Notes under the pieces: generated by a model
The model's input: only the letters and a program-made list of their open reading frames with translations
The model's database searches: none
What the model was told of the DNA's origin: nothing
Position numbers and translations under genes: made by a program
Shown: piece by piece, positions 1-7,566 of the stretch
Numbering within the stretch: the stretch's first letter is position 1
How the letters are laid out: each line of letters starts with the position of its first letter
Source of the DNA: Micromonospora humi
GTDB taxonomy: Bacteria > Actinomycetota > Actinomycetes > Mycobacteriales > Micromonosporaceae
Length of the DNA stretch: 64,000 bases
Reading direction: 5' to 3'
Assembly (NCBI RefSeq): GCF_900090105.1
Contig: NZ_FMDM01000009.1
Span: 124,001-188,000 of the forward strand

Positions 1-75
1 CGCCGGCCGCCCACCCGCCCGGCAAAGCGACGATCCGGGCCCGGACGGCCCGACCCGGGCGGAAGCCGTCGGCCA

Positions 76-81
76 TAGGAT
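76..81 (+). promoter_or_regulatory. -10 element of a probable leaderless nuoC promoter
   Basis: TAGGAT ends six bases before the nuoC ATG, so a transcript starting seven bases after the hexamer would begin at the start codon. There is no Shine-Dalgarno-like sequence before this ATG. This is the usual layout of leaderless actinobacterial genes (TANNNT about 7 nt before the start). No good -35 is visible. The 87 bases upstream hold no recognisable gene. Confidence 0.5.
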
Positions 82-87
82 CAGCGC

Positions 88-921
88 ATGACTCCGGAAG
101 AGGTCGGCCGGCGGGTGGTCGAGCTGCTCGCGCCCGTCGAGGCCACCGCGTCGGTCTCCGGCGGTCAGGGGCACGCCCGCGCCACCGTCGACGTACCGCC
201 GGCGAGCTGGGCGGACGCGGTGCGCGCGGCACGCGACGACGCCGAGTTGGGGTGCGACTTCCTCGACTGGCTGTCGGCGGTGGACGAGCTGGCCGACGGC
301 TTCGACGTGGTCGCGCACCTCTGGTCCGTCCGGCACCGGCACGGGTTGCTGCTGCGCACCCGGGTGCCCCGGGGCACCCCCGTCGTCGCGTCGGTGGTCG
401 ACGTCTTCCCGGGCGCCGCGTGGCACGAGCGGGAGACGCACGAGATGTTCGGCATCGACTTCGCCGGCCACGGCGAGCTGCGGCCGTTGCTGCTGCCGCC
501 GGAGTTCGAGGGGCATCCGCTGCGCAAGGAGTTCGTGCTGGCCTCCCGGGTCGCGAAGCCGTGGCCGGGGGCGAAGGAGCCGGGTGAGTCGGAGGCGGGC
601 GGCGGGCGCCGGCCGATCCGGCCGCCGGGCGTGCCCGCGCCGGGGGAGTGGGGGACGACGCCCACGCCGGCCGGCGCGGCCGGCGTCGGCGAGGGCCCCC
701 GCGGGGGTACGCCGGCCCGCCCGGCCCGCGAGCGTCCGGCGCGTCCGACCGGTCCGTCCCGCCGGGAGCCCGCCCCTCCGCCGGCGGAACCCGGCCCGCT
801 CGGGCGTCCGGTGCCCGGGGAGCGGCCCACCGGCCCCGCGCGGCAGGAGCCGGCGGGCGACCGGCCCGCCGACCCGGCCCGGCCGGAGCCCGGTGCCGCG
901 CCCGAGGCGGGGGAGGGCTGA
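88..921 (+). CDS. nuoC: NADH-quinone oxidoreductase subunit C (30 kDa family), with proline-rich tail
   Basis: This is the NuoC/30-kDa subunit of the peripheral arm of respiratory complex I. Residues 113-123 hold the family signature HERETHEMFGI, followed by the F-x-GH...LR-LLLPP block and a HPLRKEF motif at 143-149. The conserved domain ends near residue 155. The remaining ~120 residues are a low-complexity tail rich in Pro, Arg, Gly, Glu and Ala, which ordinary NuoC proteins lack. The start codon has no Shine-Dalgarno sequence but sits 7 nt after a -10 hexamer, suggesting leaderless translation. The stop overlaps the nuoH start by one base (TGATG). NuoD, which normally follows or is fused to NuoC, is not encoded here. 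The subunit call is firm; whether the tail is functional is unknown. Confidence 0.88.
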   Translation: MTPEEVGRRVVELLAPVEATASVSGGQGHARATVDVPPASWADAVRAARDDAELGCDFLDWLSAVDELADGFDVVAHLWSVRHRHGLLLRTRVPRGTPVVASVVDVFPGAAWHERETHEMFGIDFAGHGELRPLLLPPEFEGHPLRKEFVLASRVAKPWPGAKEPGESEAGGGRRPIRPPGVPAPGEWGTTPTPAGAAGVGEGPRGGTPARPARERPARPTGPSRREPAPPPAEPGPLGRPVPGERPTGPARQEPAGDRPADPARPEPGAAPEAGEG

Positions 922-1883
922 TGCCGGACTGGTTGGAGCTGGTCCTGCGGGTGGCCGGAGTGCTGGTCGCGTTCCTCACCCTGCCGCTGGTCGTGGGCCA
1001 GGCCGAGCACAAGGTGATGGCCCACATGCAGGGCCGGCTGGGCCCGATGTACGCGGGCGGTTTCCACGGCTGGGCGCAGCTCGTGGCCGACGGCGTCAAG
1101 TTCGTGCAGAAGGAGGACGTCACCCCGCGCGACGCGGACCGGCAGGTGTTCCGGCTGGCCCCGGCCGTGGCCCTGGTGCCCTATCTCCTGGTGCTCCTGG
1201 TCATCCCGCTCGGGCCGGGTGACCTGGTCGCCCAGCCGCTGGACATCGGCTTGTTCTTCGTGCTCGCGGTGGTGGGCGTCGGGGTGCTGGCGGTGCTCAT
1301 GTCCGCCTGGGCGTCGGCCAACAAGTACAGCCTGCTCGGCGGGCTGCGCGGCGCGGCCCAGCTGCTCGGGTACGAGCTGCCGCTGGTGCTGGCCGCCGCC
1401 TCGGTGGCGATGGCGGCGGGCACGCTCAGCCTGAGCGGCATCGTCGAGGCGTGGCGGCCCTGGTGGCTGCTCTGGCAGGCGCCGGCCATGGTGATCTTCT
1501 TCGTGGCCGGGCTGGCCGAGATCCGCCGCCCGCCGTTCGACATGCCGATCGCCGACTCCGAGCTGGTCTTCGGCTACATGACCGAGTACACCGGCCTGCG
1601 CTTCGCGTTCTTCCTGCTCGCCGAGTACGTCGGCATCGTGGTGATCGCGGCGCTGACCACTGTGCTCTTCCTGGGTGGCTGGCAGGGGCCGTTCGCCGAC
1701 GCCCAGCTCGGCTGGCTGTGGACGCTGCTCAAGGTCTTCGCCGTGGCGTTCGTGATCATCTGGCTCCGGGTGAGCTACCCCCGGCTGCGCGAGGACCAGC
1801 TCCAGCGCCTCTGCTGGCTGGTCCTGGTCCCGCTGGCCCTGGCCCAGTTGGTGCTCACCGTCGCGGTCCGCCTCGCGATGTAA
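921..1883 (+). CDS. nuoH: NADH-quinone oxidoreductase subunit H
   Basis: NuoH is the ND1-type membrane subunit that connects the quinone pocket to the proton-pumping arm. The 320-aa protein is the usual length, with about eight hydrophobic helices and the conserved stretches QGRLGPMYAG near residue 35 and EIRRPPFDMPIADSELVFGY near residue 195. The ATG overlaps the nuoC stop, which fixes the start and implies translational coupling. The gene is followed by a GC-rich palindromic repeat and then by genes unrelated to complex I, so the nuo cluster is broken at this point. Confidence 0.93.
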   Translation: MPDWLELVLRVAGVLVAFLTLPLVVGQAEHKVMAHMQGRLGPMYAGGFHGWAQLVADGVKFVQKEDVTPRDADRQVFRLAPAVALVPYLLVLLVIPLGPGDLVAQPLDIGLFFVLAVVGVGVLAVLMSAWASANKYSLLGGLRGAAQLLGYELPLVLAAASVAMAAGTLSLSGIVEAWRPWWLLWQAPAMVIFFVAGLAEIRRPPFDMPIADSELVFGYMTEYTGLRFAFFLLAEYVGIVVIAALTTVLFLGGWQGPFADAQLGWLWTLLKVFAVAFVIIWLRVSYPRLREDQLQRLCWLVLVPLALAQLVLTVAVRLAM

Positions 1884-1885
1884 GG

Positions 1886-1927
1886 CGGGGCCCCTTCTTA
1901 ACGTTTCCGGTAGAGGAGGGGGCCCCG
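1886..1927. repeat. GC-palindromic intergenic repeat, terminator-like
   Basis: Two inverted GGGGCCCC-containing arms (1886-1894 and 1918-1927) flank a T/A-richer centre with TTCTTAACG. It sits between convergent nuoH and the glutathione transferase-like gene, so it could act as a bidirectional terminator. Each arm is itself palindromic. I recall very similar GGGGCCCCTTCTTAACG-type sequences dispersed in many copies in Micromonospora genomes, but only one copy is in this window, so the repeat status rests on recall. Confidence 0.55.
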
Positions 1928-1941
1928 ATTAACACCTCGTC

Positions 1942-3021
1942 TCAGCGCAGCGGCGTGTGGGAAGGGTCGACCCGCTCCTCGGGAGCGGGGGGTGGGGGCG
2001 GGGTGCCGTCGCCGAAGGGGCGGCCGCCCAACTCCTCCCGGCCGTGCTCGGTGAGCCAGTTCGACAGGTCGGGGCCGAGCGGCACGATCCCGGTCGGGTT
2101 GATGTCCCGGTGGACCTCGTAGTAGTGCCGCTTGATGTGGTCGAAGTCGATCGTGTCGCCGAAGCCCGGCGTCTGGAACAGGTCCCGCGCGTAGGCCCAG
2201 AGCACCGGCATCTCGCTCAGCTTCTGCCGGTTGCACTTGAAGTGCCCGTGGTAGACCGGATCGAAGCGGACGAGCGTGGTGAACAGCCGCACGTCCGCCT
2301 CGGTGATCGTGTCGCCGACCAGGTAACGCTGCCCGGTCAGCCGCTCGCTCAGCCAGTCCAGCCGGTCGAAGAGCCGGTGGTACGCCTTGTCGTACGCCTC
2401 CTGGCTGCCGGCGAAGCCGCACCGGTAGACACCGTTGTTGACGTCGGCGAAGACCACCGCGTTGACCTCGTCGATCTCGCCGCGCAGCCGTTCCGGGTAG
2501 AGCTCCGGCGCGCCCGGCCGGTGGTGCGCGGTCCACTCGGTCGACAGGTCCAGGCTCATCTGCGCGTAGTCGTTGGTGACCACCTGCCCGGTGGGGACGT
2601 CGACGAGCGCCGGCACGGTGATGCCCCGCTCGTAGCCGGGGAAGCGGGCGAAGTAGGCGTCGGCCAGCCGCTCGATGCCCAGCACCGGGTCCTTGCCGCC
2701 CGGGTCCAGGTCGAACGTCCAGCTCCGCTTGTCGTGGGTGGGCCCGGCCACCGCCTGCGAGATGGCGCCCTCCAGACCGAGCAGCCGGCGGACGATGATC
2801 AGCCGGTTCGCCCAGGGGCAGGCCCGGCTGACCGCCAGCCGGTAGCGGCCCGGCTCCACCGGCCAGCCGTCCCGCGCGTCCGCGGTGATCCGGGTGGCGA
2901 TGTAGCGCTGGTCCCGGGTGAACTCACCACCGGGTTCCACGTACTTGCCGCCGGTCCGGTCCAGCACCTCGTCGTTGCTGCCGCCCACGCCCACCTCCCG
3001 AGTTGGTTCCGTTCCCATCAT
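1942..3021 (-). CDS. Xi-class glutathione S-transferase / glutathionyl-hydroquinone reductase-like protein
   Basis: The 359-aa protein belongs to the YqjG/PcpF/ECM4 family. These enzymes use a catalytic cysteine to remove a thiol adduct from quinones. The defining CPWAN motif is at residues 68-72, and the family's thioredoxin-like plus helical C-terminal layout is recognisable (VPALVD, SLDLS, VGDTITEADVRLFTTLVRFD). The start at 3021 has GGAG 7 bases upstream; the adjacent ATG at 3018 is also possible. Actinomycetes usually make mycothiol, not glutathione, so the real thiol partner is uncertain. The gene lies opposite in strand to nuoH and interrupts the nuo cluster. Its last ~30 residues are proline-rich. 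Confidence 0.85.
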   Translation of the reverse strand: MMGTEPTREVGVGGSNDEVLDRTGGKYVEPGGEFTRDQRYIATRITADARDGWPVEPGRYRLAVSRACPWANRLIIVRRLLGLEGAISQAVAGPTHDKRSWTFDLDPGGKDPVLGIERLADAYFARFPGYERGITVPALVDVPTGQVVTNDYAQMSLDLSTEWTAHHRPGAPELYPERLRGEIDEVNAVVFADVNNGVYRCGFAGSQEAYDKAYHRLFDRLDWLSERLTGQRYLVGDTITEADVRLFTTLVRFDPVYHGHFKCNRQKLSEMPVLWAYARDLFQTPGFGDTIDFDHIKRHYYEVHRDINPTGIVPLGPDLSNWLTEHGREELGGRPFGDGTPPPPPAPEERVDPSHTPLR

Positions 3022-3068
3022 GGTCGCTCCGGCCGGTCCCGGCAGGGCGAGCGGCACAGAGAACGGCA

Positions 3069-3074
3069 TAGGCT
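3069..3074 (+). promoter_or_regulatory. -10 element of probable leaderless promoter
   Basis: TAGGCT ends seven bases before the GTG at 3082 and no Shine-Dalgarno sequence is present, which suggests leaderless transcription. It lies in the 60-bp divergent gap shared with the glutathione transferase-like gene. Confidence 0.45.
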
Positions 3075-3081
3075 GCCGGAC

Positions 3082-3504
3082 GTGACCGATGTGGAGGTGG
3101 CGGCCCGACGCTTCGTCGCCGACGTGTGGAACGCCGGCCGCGAGGAGAGCGCGTACGAGCTGGTGGCCCCGGAGTGCCCCGGGCTGGGCGGCGTCGGGCC
3201 GGATGCGGTGCTGGCCTGGCACCGGGACCGGCGGGCGTCGTTCCCCGACCTGCGCTACAAGATCGTCGAGGTGGTGGCCGGCGGCGGGCGGGTCGCGGTG
3301 CGCTGGCGGGCCGCCGGCACCCAGGCCGGGCAGTTCGGTCCGGTGCCGCCGACCGGGCGGGTGGTCAGCTATTCCGGGGCGTCGTTCCTGCGCTTCGACG
3401 AGGCGGGCCGGATCGTCGACGTGTGGAGCGTCAACGAGCTGTTCCAGGTGCTCCAGCAGCTCGGCGTGCAGATGCTGCCTCCGCTCACACCCGGCGAGGC
3501 GTGA
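3082..3504 (+). CDS. SnoaL-like / ester cyclase family protein
   Basis: A 140-aa single-domain protein of the NTF2/SnoaL fold. It shows the typical start (ADVWNAGREESAYELVAPE), the middle FPDLRYKIVEVVAGGGRVAVRW block, and the closing strand FDEAGRIVDVWSVNE. Members include polyketide cyclases, but most genomic copies have no known substrate. The GTG start at 3082 is chosen from the leaderless -10 spacing. The last 20 bases overlap the 3' end of the convergent Uma2-like gene. It is divergent from the glutathione transferase-like gene, and a joint redox or quinone role is possible but unproven. Confidence 0.75.
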   Translation: MTDVEVAARRFVADVWNAGREESAYELVAPECPGLGGVGPDAVLAWHRDRRASFPDLRYKIVEVVAGGGRVAVRWRAAGTQAGQFGPVPPTGRVVSYSGASFLRFDEAGRIVDVWSVNELFQVLQQLGVQMLPPLTPGEA

Positions 3505-4060
3505 TCCGGCTGATCGGCAGGTTCACCGGGAACGGCTCGCCGGTGTCGACGAACTTGGTCCACCGGCCGGTCTCCGCGTAGATCTCGTGGACCGGATCGA
3601 TCTTGTAGGTGTGGACGACGAGACTTTCGTCCTCGATCTCGATCCGCCAGTAGAACGGGATCCCGGCCTGGGCGTAGAGCGCCGGCTTGAGCACGCGGTC
3701 GATGGACCGCGTGCTGGGCGAGACGATCTCCACGGCGAGCACCACCTCGTGTGGCTCGTACCGGGATGGCTCACGTGCGGCAGCGGCGGCGGTGGTGACC
3801 AGCACGTCCGGAATGAAGTAGCGGGTGCGGTTGATCCGCACCCCGACCGCCTGGGTCACGTCGTACCCATCGGGGCAGTCGTCATCGAGAGCCACCATGA
3901 GCAGGGCAGCGATGCTCTGGTGCATCCGGGTGGGGGAGTGGGACGTGAGCAGCACTCCATCGAGCAGTTCACGGCGGCGACCGTCCTCCGGCAGCGCGTC
4001 CAGATCGTCGGTCGTCCACTCGCGCTCCTGCGGGTGGTCGCTCTCCAGAGCGGCGGTCAT
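3485..4060 (-). CDS. Uma2 family (DUF820) restriction-endonuclease-like protein
   Basis: The 191-aa protein matches the Uma2/DUF820 family, which has a PD-(D/E)xK nuclease-like core. Visible family features are the N-terminal W-T-x-DDLDALPEDG-R-ELLDG block, HQSI helix, RYFIPDVLV (the PD strand), the AVEIVSPST strand carrying the acidic catalytic position, and the following Lys-containing helix (RVLKPALYAQAGIPFYWRI). The start has GGAAGGG about 7 bases upstream. The family is abundant in actinomycetes and cyanobacteria; the biological role is not established. It lies divergent from nuoI with a 104-bp gap, so nuoI must have its own promoter. Confidence 0.82.
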   Translation of the reverse strand: MTAALESDHPQEREWTTDDLDALPEDGRRRELLDGVLLTSHSPTRMHQSIAALLMVALDDDCPDGYDVTQAVGVRINRTRYFIPDVLVTTAAAAAREPSRYEPHEVVLAVEIVSPSTRSIDRVLKPALYAQAGIPFYWRIEIEDESLVVHTYKIDPVHEIYAETGRWTKFVDTGEPFPVNLPISRITPRRV

Positions 4061-4151
4061 CGGTAGGCCCTTCCCGGTGTGTCGTTCTCCCCACGCTCAC
4101 GCTACCGCCGCCAAGAGTCGGGTGGTGGTCGCGCGCGCCCGGGGCACAGGG

Positions 4152-4157
4152 CAGGAT
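4152..4157 (+). promoter_or_regulatory. Possible -10 element of leaderless nuoI promoter
   Basis: CAGGAT ends seven bases before the ATG at 4165. It matches the leaderless spacing seen at nuoC, the SnoaL-like gene and hadA, but the first base departs from TANNNT. The same bases could instead act as a weak AGGA ribosome site, so the call is tentative. Confidence 0.35.
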
Positions 4158-4164
4158 GGGCGGC

Positions 4165-4755
4165 ATGAGCGAGCACGGTGGAGTGCCCGGCGGCGGGCTG
4201 GTGAAGGGCCTCGCGGTCACGTTGAAGACGATGACCCGCCGCTCGACCACCCAGCAGTACCCGGACGTCGCGCCCGAGCTGCCGCCCCGCTCGCGTGGCG
4301 TGATCGCGCTGCTGGAGGAGAACTGCACGGTCTGCATGCTGTGCGCCCGCGAGTGCCCGGACTGGTGCATCTACATCGACTCGCACAAGGAGGAGGTGGC
4401 GGTGCCCGGCGCCGCCCGCCCCCGCCAGCGCAACGTGCTCGACAAGTTCGACATCGACTTCTCGCTCTGCATGTACTGCGGCATCTGCATCGAGGTCTGC
4501 CCGTTCGACGCGCTCTACTGGTCGCCCGAGTTCGAGTACGCCGAGTACGACATCAAGGACCTGCTGCACGACAAGGACCACCTGGGCGAGTGGATGGGCA
4601 CCGTGCCGCCGCCGCCGGCCCACGACCCGCTCGGCGACCCCTCCAAGGAGGAGACCACCGCCGCCCGCAAGGCCGCGGCGCCCGCCGCCCGTCCGGCCCC
4701 GACCCGGGTACGCTCCGAGGCCGCCGACGAACCGGGCGGAGGCGCGGCCTCATGA
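4165..4755 (+). CDS. nuoI: NADH-quinone oxidoreductase subunit I
   Basis: NuoI is the ferredoxin-like subunit carrying two [4Fe-4S] clusters that pass electrons toward the quinone site. Both cluster motifs are intact: CTVCMLCARECP and CMYCGICIEVCP. The protein is about 196 aa, with an Ala/Pro-rich tail after residue ~150. The ATG at 4165 is preferred because AGGA or a -10 hexamer is correctly spaced; the ATG at 4156 would add three residues. The stop overlaps the nuoJ start (ATGA). It begins the second half of the interrupted cluster and is read divergently from the Uma2-like gene. Confidence 0.92.
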   Translation: MSEHGGVPGGGLVKGLAVTLKTMTRRSTTQQYPDVAPELPPRSRGVIALLEENCTVCMLCARECPDWCIYIDSHKEEVAVPGAARPRQRNVLDKFDIDFSLCMYCGICIEVCPFDALYWSPEFEYAEYDIKDLLHDKDHLGEWMGTVPPPPAHDPLGDPSKEETTAARKAAAPAARPAPTRVRSEAADEPGGGAAS

Positions 4756-5285
4756 CCGGCGCGGACGTGCTGCTGCTCGCGCTCGGCGCGGTGGCGGTGG
4801 GGTCGGGCGCGCTGGTGGTGGCCACCCGTCACCTGGTCCGGGCCGGCCTGTGGCTGGTGGTGTGCCTGGGCGCGCTGGCCGGCGACTACCTGGTGCTCAC
4901 CGCCGAGCTGGTGGCCTGGGTGCAGGTGCTGATCTACGTGGGCGCGGTGGTGGTGCTGCTGTTGTTCGCGGTGATGCTGACCCGGGCCCCGATCGGCCCG
5001 TCCGACGACCTCGACCGGCCCGGCTGGCCGGCCGCCCTGGTCGGCGGCGGCGGCGGCCTCGGCCTGGCCGTGCTGCTCGTCGACGCGTTCCGCTGGTCCC
5101 GGGTGGACCTGCCCGCCGCGGGCACCGCCGAGCGCCTCGGCGAGCAGGTGTTCCGCTCCTGGGTGCTGCCGTTCGAGGTGCTCTCGGTGCTGCTGCTCGC
5201 CGCGCTGGTCGGCGCGATCGTGCTCTCCCGCCCGGACATCGGCCGCCCGGCCGAGCCCGCCGCCGACGAGGGCGGGCGCCGGTGA
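4752..5285 (+). CDS. nuoJ: NADH-quinone oxidoreductase subunit J
   Basis: NuoJ (ND6-type) is a 177-aa membrane subunit with five hydrophobic helices. The third-helix motif WVQVLIYVGAVVVLLLFAVML, characteristic of ND6/NuoJ, is at about residues 56-76. The ATG overlaps the nuoI stop by four bases and the stop overlaps the GTG of nuoK, so the start and end are set by coupling. Confidence 0.92.
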   Translation: MTGADVLLLALGAVAVGSGALVVATRHLVRAGLWLVVCLGALAGDYLVLTAELVAWVQVLIYVGAVVVLLLFAVMLTRAPIGPSDDLDRPGWPAALVGGGGGLGLAVLLVDAFRWSRVDLPAAGTAERLGEQVFRSWVLPFEVLSVLLLAALVGAIVLSRPDIGRPAEPAADEGGRR

Positions 5286-5644
5286 GGCCGGTCATCCCGT
5301 ACGTCACCGCCGCGCTGCTGTTCGGCCTGGGCGTCTACGGCGTGCTGCGCCGCCGCAACGCGGTGCTGGTGCTGATGGCGGTGGAGCTGATGCTCAACGC
5401 GGTCAACCTGATCCTGGTCACCGCGGACACCACGGTCCGGGCCGCGCTGCCGCACTCGGGCCAGGTGTTCGCGCTGTTCGTGATCGTGTTGGCCGCCGCC
5501 GAGATCGGCGTGGGGCTGGCCATCGTGCTCCAGCTCTACCGGCTGCGGGCCAGCGTGACTGTCGACGACGTCCCGCTCGCCGAGCACGGGCCGACCGCGA
5601 CCGGTGAGCCCGCGTCGCCCGCCCCGGAAGGCGCGACCCGATGA
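5282..5644 (+). CDS. nuoK: NADH-quinone oxidoreductase subunit K
   Basis: NuoK (ND4L-type), 120 aa with three membrane helices. Helix 2 carries the conserved proton-channel glutamate in LMAVELMLNAVNL, and helix 3 the second one in VLAAAEIGVGLAIVLQLYR. The GTG start overlaps the nuoJ stop (GTGA). After residue ~95 there is a short hydrophilic tail longer than in E. coli NuoK. Confidence 0.93.
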   Translation: MRPVIPYVTAALLFGLGVYGVLRRRNAVLVLMAVELMLNAVNLILVTADTTVRAALPHSGQVFALFVIVLAAAEIGVGLAIVLQLYRLRASVTVDDVPLAEHGPTATGEPASPAPEGATR

Positions 5645-7566
5645 GCACGGCAACGGTCTGGCTCGCGGCGGTCCTGCCGGGCGCGCCGCTGGTGGCCGGC
5701 CTGCTCGGGCTGCTGCTGCCGCCCGCGTCGCACGGGGACCGCGCGCCGGCCCGGCGGCTGGCGGTCGGGCTGGGTGTGGCGGGCGCGGTGGTGGCGCTGC
5801 TGGCCGCGCTGGCGTTGCTGCTGCGCGTCGACGCGCCGGTGGAGGCGGCCACCACCTGGGTCGAGATGGGCGGGCTGCGGGTCACGCTGGGCCTGCGGCT
5901 GGACGGCGTGGCCGTGCTGGTGGCCACCGCGGTCACCGTGGTGGCGCTGGCCGTGCAGGTCTACTCGACCGGCTACCTGCGTCGCGGCCCGCACGACGAC
6001 GTGGACGTCGACCACCGCTACCCGCCGTACGCCGCGCAGCTCAGCCTCTTCACCGCCGCCATGCTGACCGTGGTGGTGTCCGGTGACCTGATCATGCTGC
6101 TGGTCGGCTGGGAGGTGATGGGCATCTGCTCGTACCTGCTCATCGCCCACGACCGGCGGCTGCCGGAGGCGCCCGGCGCCGCGGTGAAGGCGTTCCTGGT
6201 CACCCGCGTGGGTGACGTCGGCTTCCTGCTCGGCATCGCGTTGCTCGGCGTGGGCGCGGGCAGCTTCCGGATCGCCGACGTGCTGGCGCACGACTGGTCC
6301 ACCGGCACGCTGACCGCCGCCTGCCTGCTGCTGCTGGCCGGGGTGGCGGGCAAGAGCGCCCAGTTCCCGCTGCACACCTGGCTGCCGGACGCGATGGCCG
6401 GCCCGACGCCGGTCTCCGCGCTGATCCACGCCGCGACCATGGTGGCCGCCGGGGTCTACGCGGTGGCCCGGCTGTTCCCGCTCTTCGCGCAGGCCCCGGC
6501 CGCGCTCGCGGTGCTCGGGGTGCTGGCCGCGATCACCATCCTGCTGGGCGCGTTCGCGGCCACCGCGCAGGACGACATCAAGCGGGTGCTGGCCTGGTCG
6601 ACGGTCTCCCAGATCGGCTACATGACCGGCGCGCTCGCGGTGGGCGCGCCCGCCGCCGCGCTGTTCCACCTGCTCACCCACGCCGCGTTCAAGGCGTTGC
6701 TGTTCCTCGCCGCCGGCGCGGTGATCCACGCGGTGGGCACCACGCTGATGTCCCGGATGGGTGGCCTGCGCACCGGCATGCCTGTCACGTTCTGGTGCAC
6801 GGTGGTCGGGCTCGGCGCGCTGGCCGGGGTGCCGCCGCTGGCCGGGTTCTGGAGCAAGGACGGCGTGCTCGCCGCCGCCGAGGCGACCGCGCTGGACGGC
6901 GCCGGCCCGACCGCGTCCTGGGTGGGCTGGCTGGTCTGGCTGGCCGGGCTGCTCGGCGTCGCGGTCACCGCCTGGTACGCGACCCGGCTGCTGCTGCGCA
7001 CGTTCTTCGGCGTGTCCCGCACGCCGCTGGTCCGGCCGCACGACCCGCCCGCGTCGCTGCGCTGGCCGGTGCTGCTGCTGGCGGTCCCGGCCGCGCTGCT
7101 CGGGCTGGCCGCGTTCGCGCCCTGGTTCACCGACCGCCTGCGGGTGCCGGGCGACGACACCGGCGAGGCGGTCGAACTGGTCCACCTGGCGCCGAACCTG
7201 ATCCTGCCGTTCCTGCTGCTCGCGGCCGGCGCGGGTGTGGCCTGGGCCGGCTGGCGTCGGGATCCGGCCGCCGACCCGGCCCGCTTCCTGGGTCCGCTGC
7301 GGCCGGTGTTCGCCCGGGCGTTCCGGCTCGACGACGTCCAGCACGCGCTCGTCGTACGCCCGGTCGGCGCGCTGGCGCGGGCCGTGCGGGCCGGCGACGA
7401 GCTGGGGGTGGACGGCCTGGTGGAGGGCGTCGGCCGGGCGGCGGTGGAGCTGGGCGACGGGCTGGCGGCGGCGCACCGGGCGGCGTTGCCGCGGGCGGCG
7501 GCCGGGGTGCTGGCCGGCGCGTTGCTGATCGGCCTGGCGGTCGCCCTGATCGGAGTCGGCTCATGA
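5641..7566 (+). CDS. nuoL: NADH-quinone oxidoreductase subunit L
   Basis: NuoL (ND5-type) is the distal antiporter-like proton pump of complex I. The protein has 641 aa with many hydrophobic helices. Diagnostic stretches are GWEVMGICSYLLI near residue 155, the channel region KSAQFPLHTWLPDAMAGPTP with the following SALIHAATMVAAGVY, and the lysine of DDIKRVLAWSTVSQIGYM. It is coupled by four-base overlap to nuoK and followed by nuoM with an overlapping ATG at 7563. Confidence 0.94.
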   Translation: MSTATVWLAAVLPGAPLVAGLLGLLLPPASHGDRAPARRLAVGLGVAGAVVALLAALALLLRVDAPVEAATTWVEMGGLRVTLGLRLDGVAVLVATAVTVVALAVQVYSTGYLRRGPHDDVDVDHRYPPYAAQLSLFTAAMLTVVVSGDLIMLLVGWEVMGICSYLLIAHDRRLPEAPGAAVKAFLVTRVGDVGFLLGIALLGVGAGSFRIADVLAHDWSTGTLTAACLLLLAGVAGKSAQFPLHTWLPDAMAGPTPVSALIHAATMVAAGVYAVARLFPLFAQAPAALAVLGVLAAITILLGAFAATAQDDIKRVLAWSTVSQIGYMTGALAVGAPAAALFHLLTHAAFKALLFLAAGAVIHAVGTTLMSRMGGLRTGMPVTFWCTVVGLGALAGVPPLAGFWSKDGVLAAAEATALDGAGPTASWVGWLVWLAGLLGVAVTAWYATRLLLRTFFGVSRTPLVRPHDPPASLRWPVLLLAVPAALLGLAAFAPWFTDRLRVPGDDTGEAVELVHLAPNLILPFLLLAAGAGVAWAGWRRDPAADPARFLGPLRPVFARAFRLDDVQHALVVRPVGALARAVRAGDELGVDGLVEGVGRAAVELGDGLAAAHRAALPRAAAGVLAGALLIGLAVALIGVGS

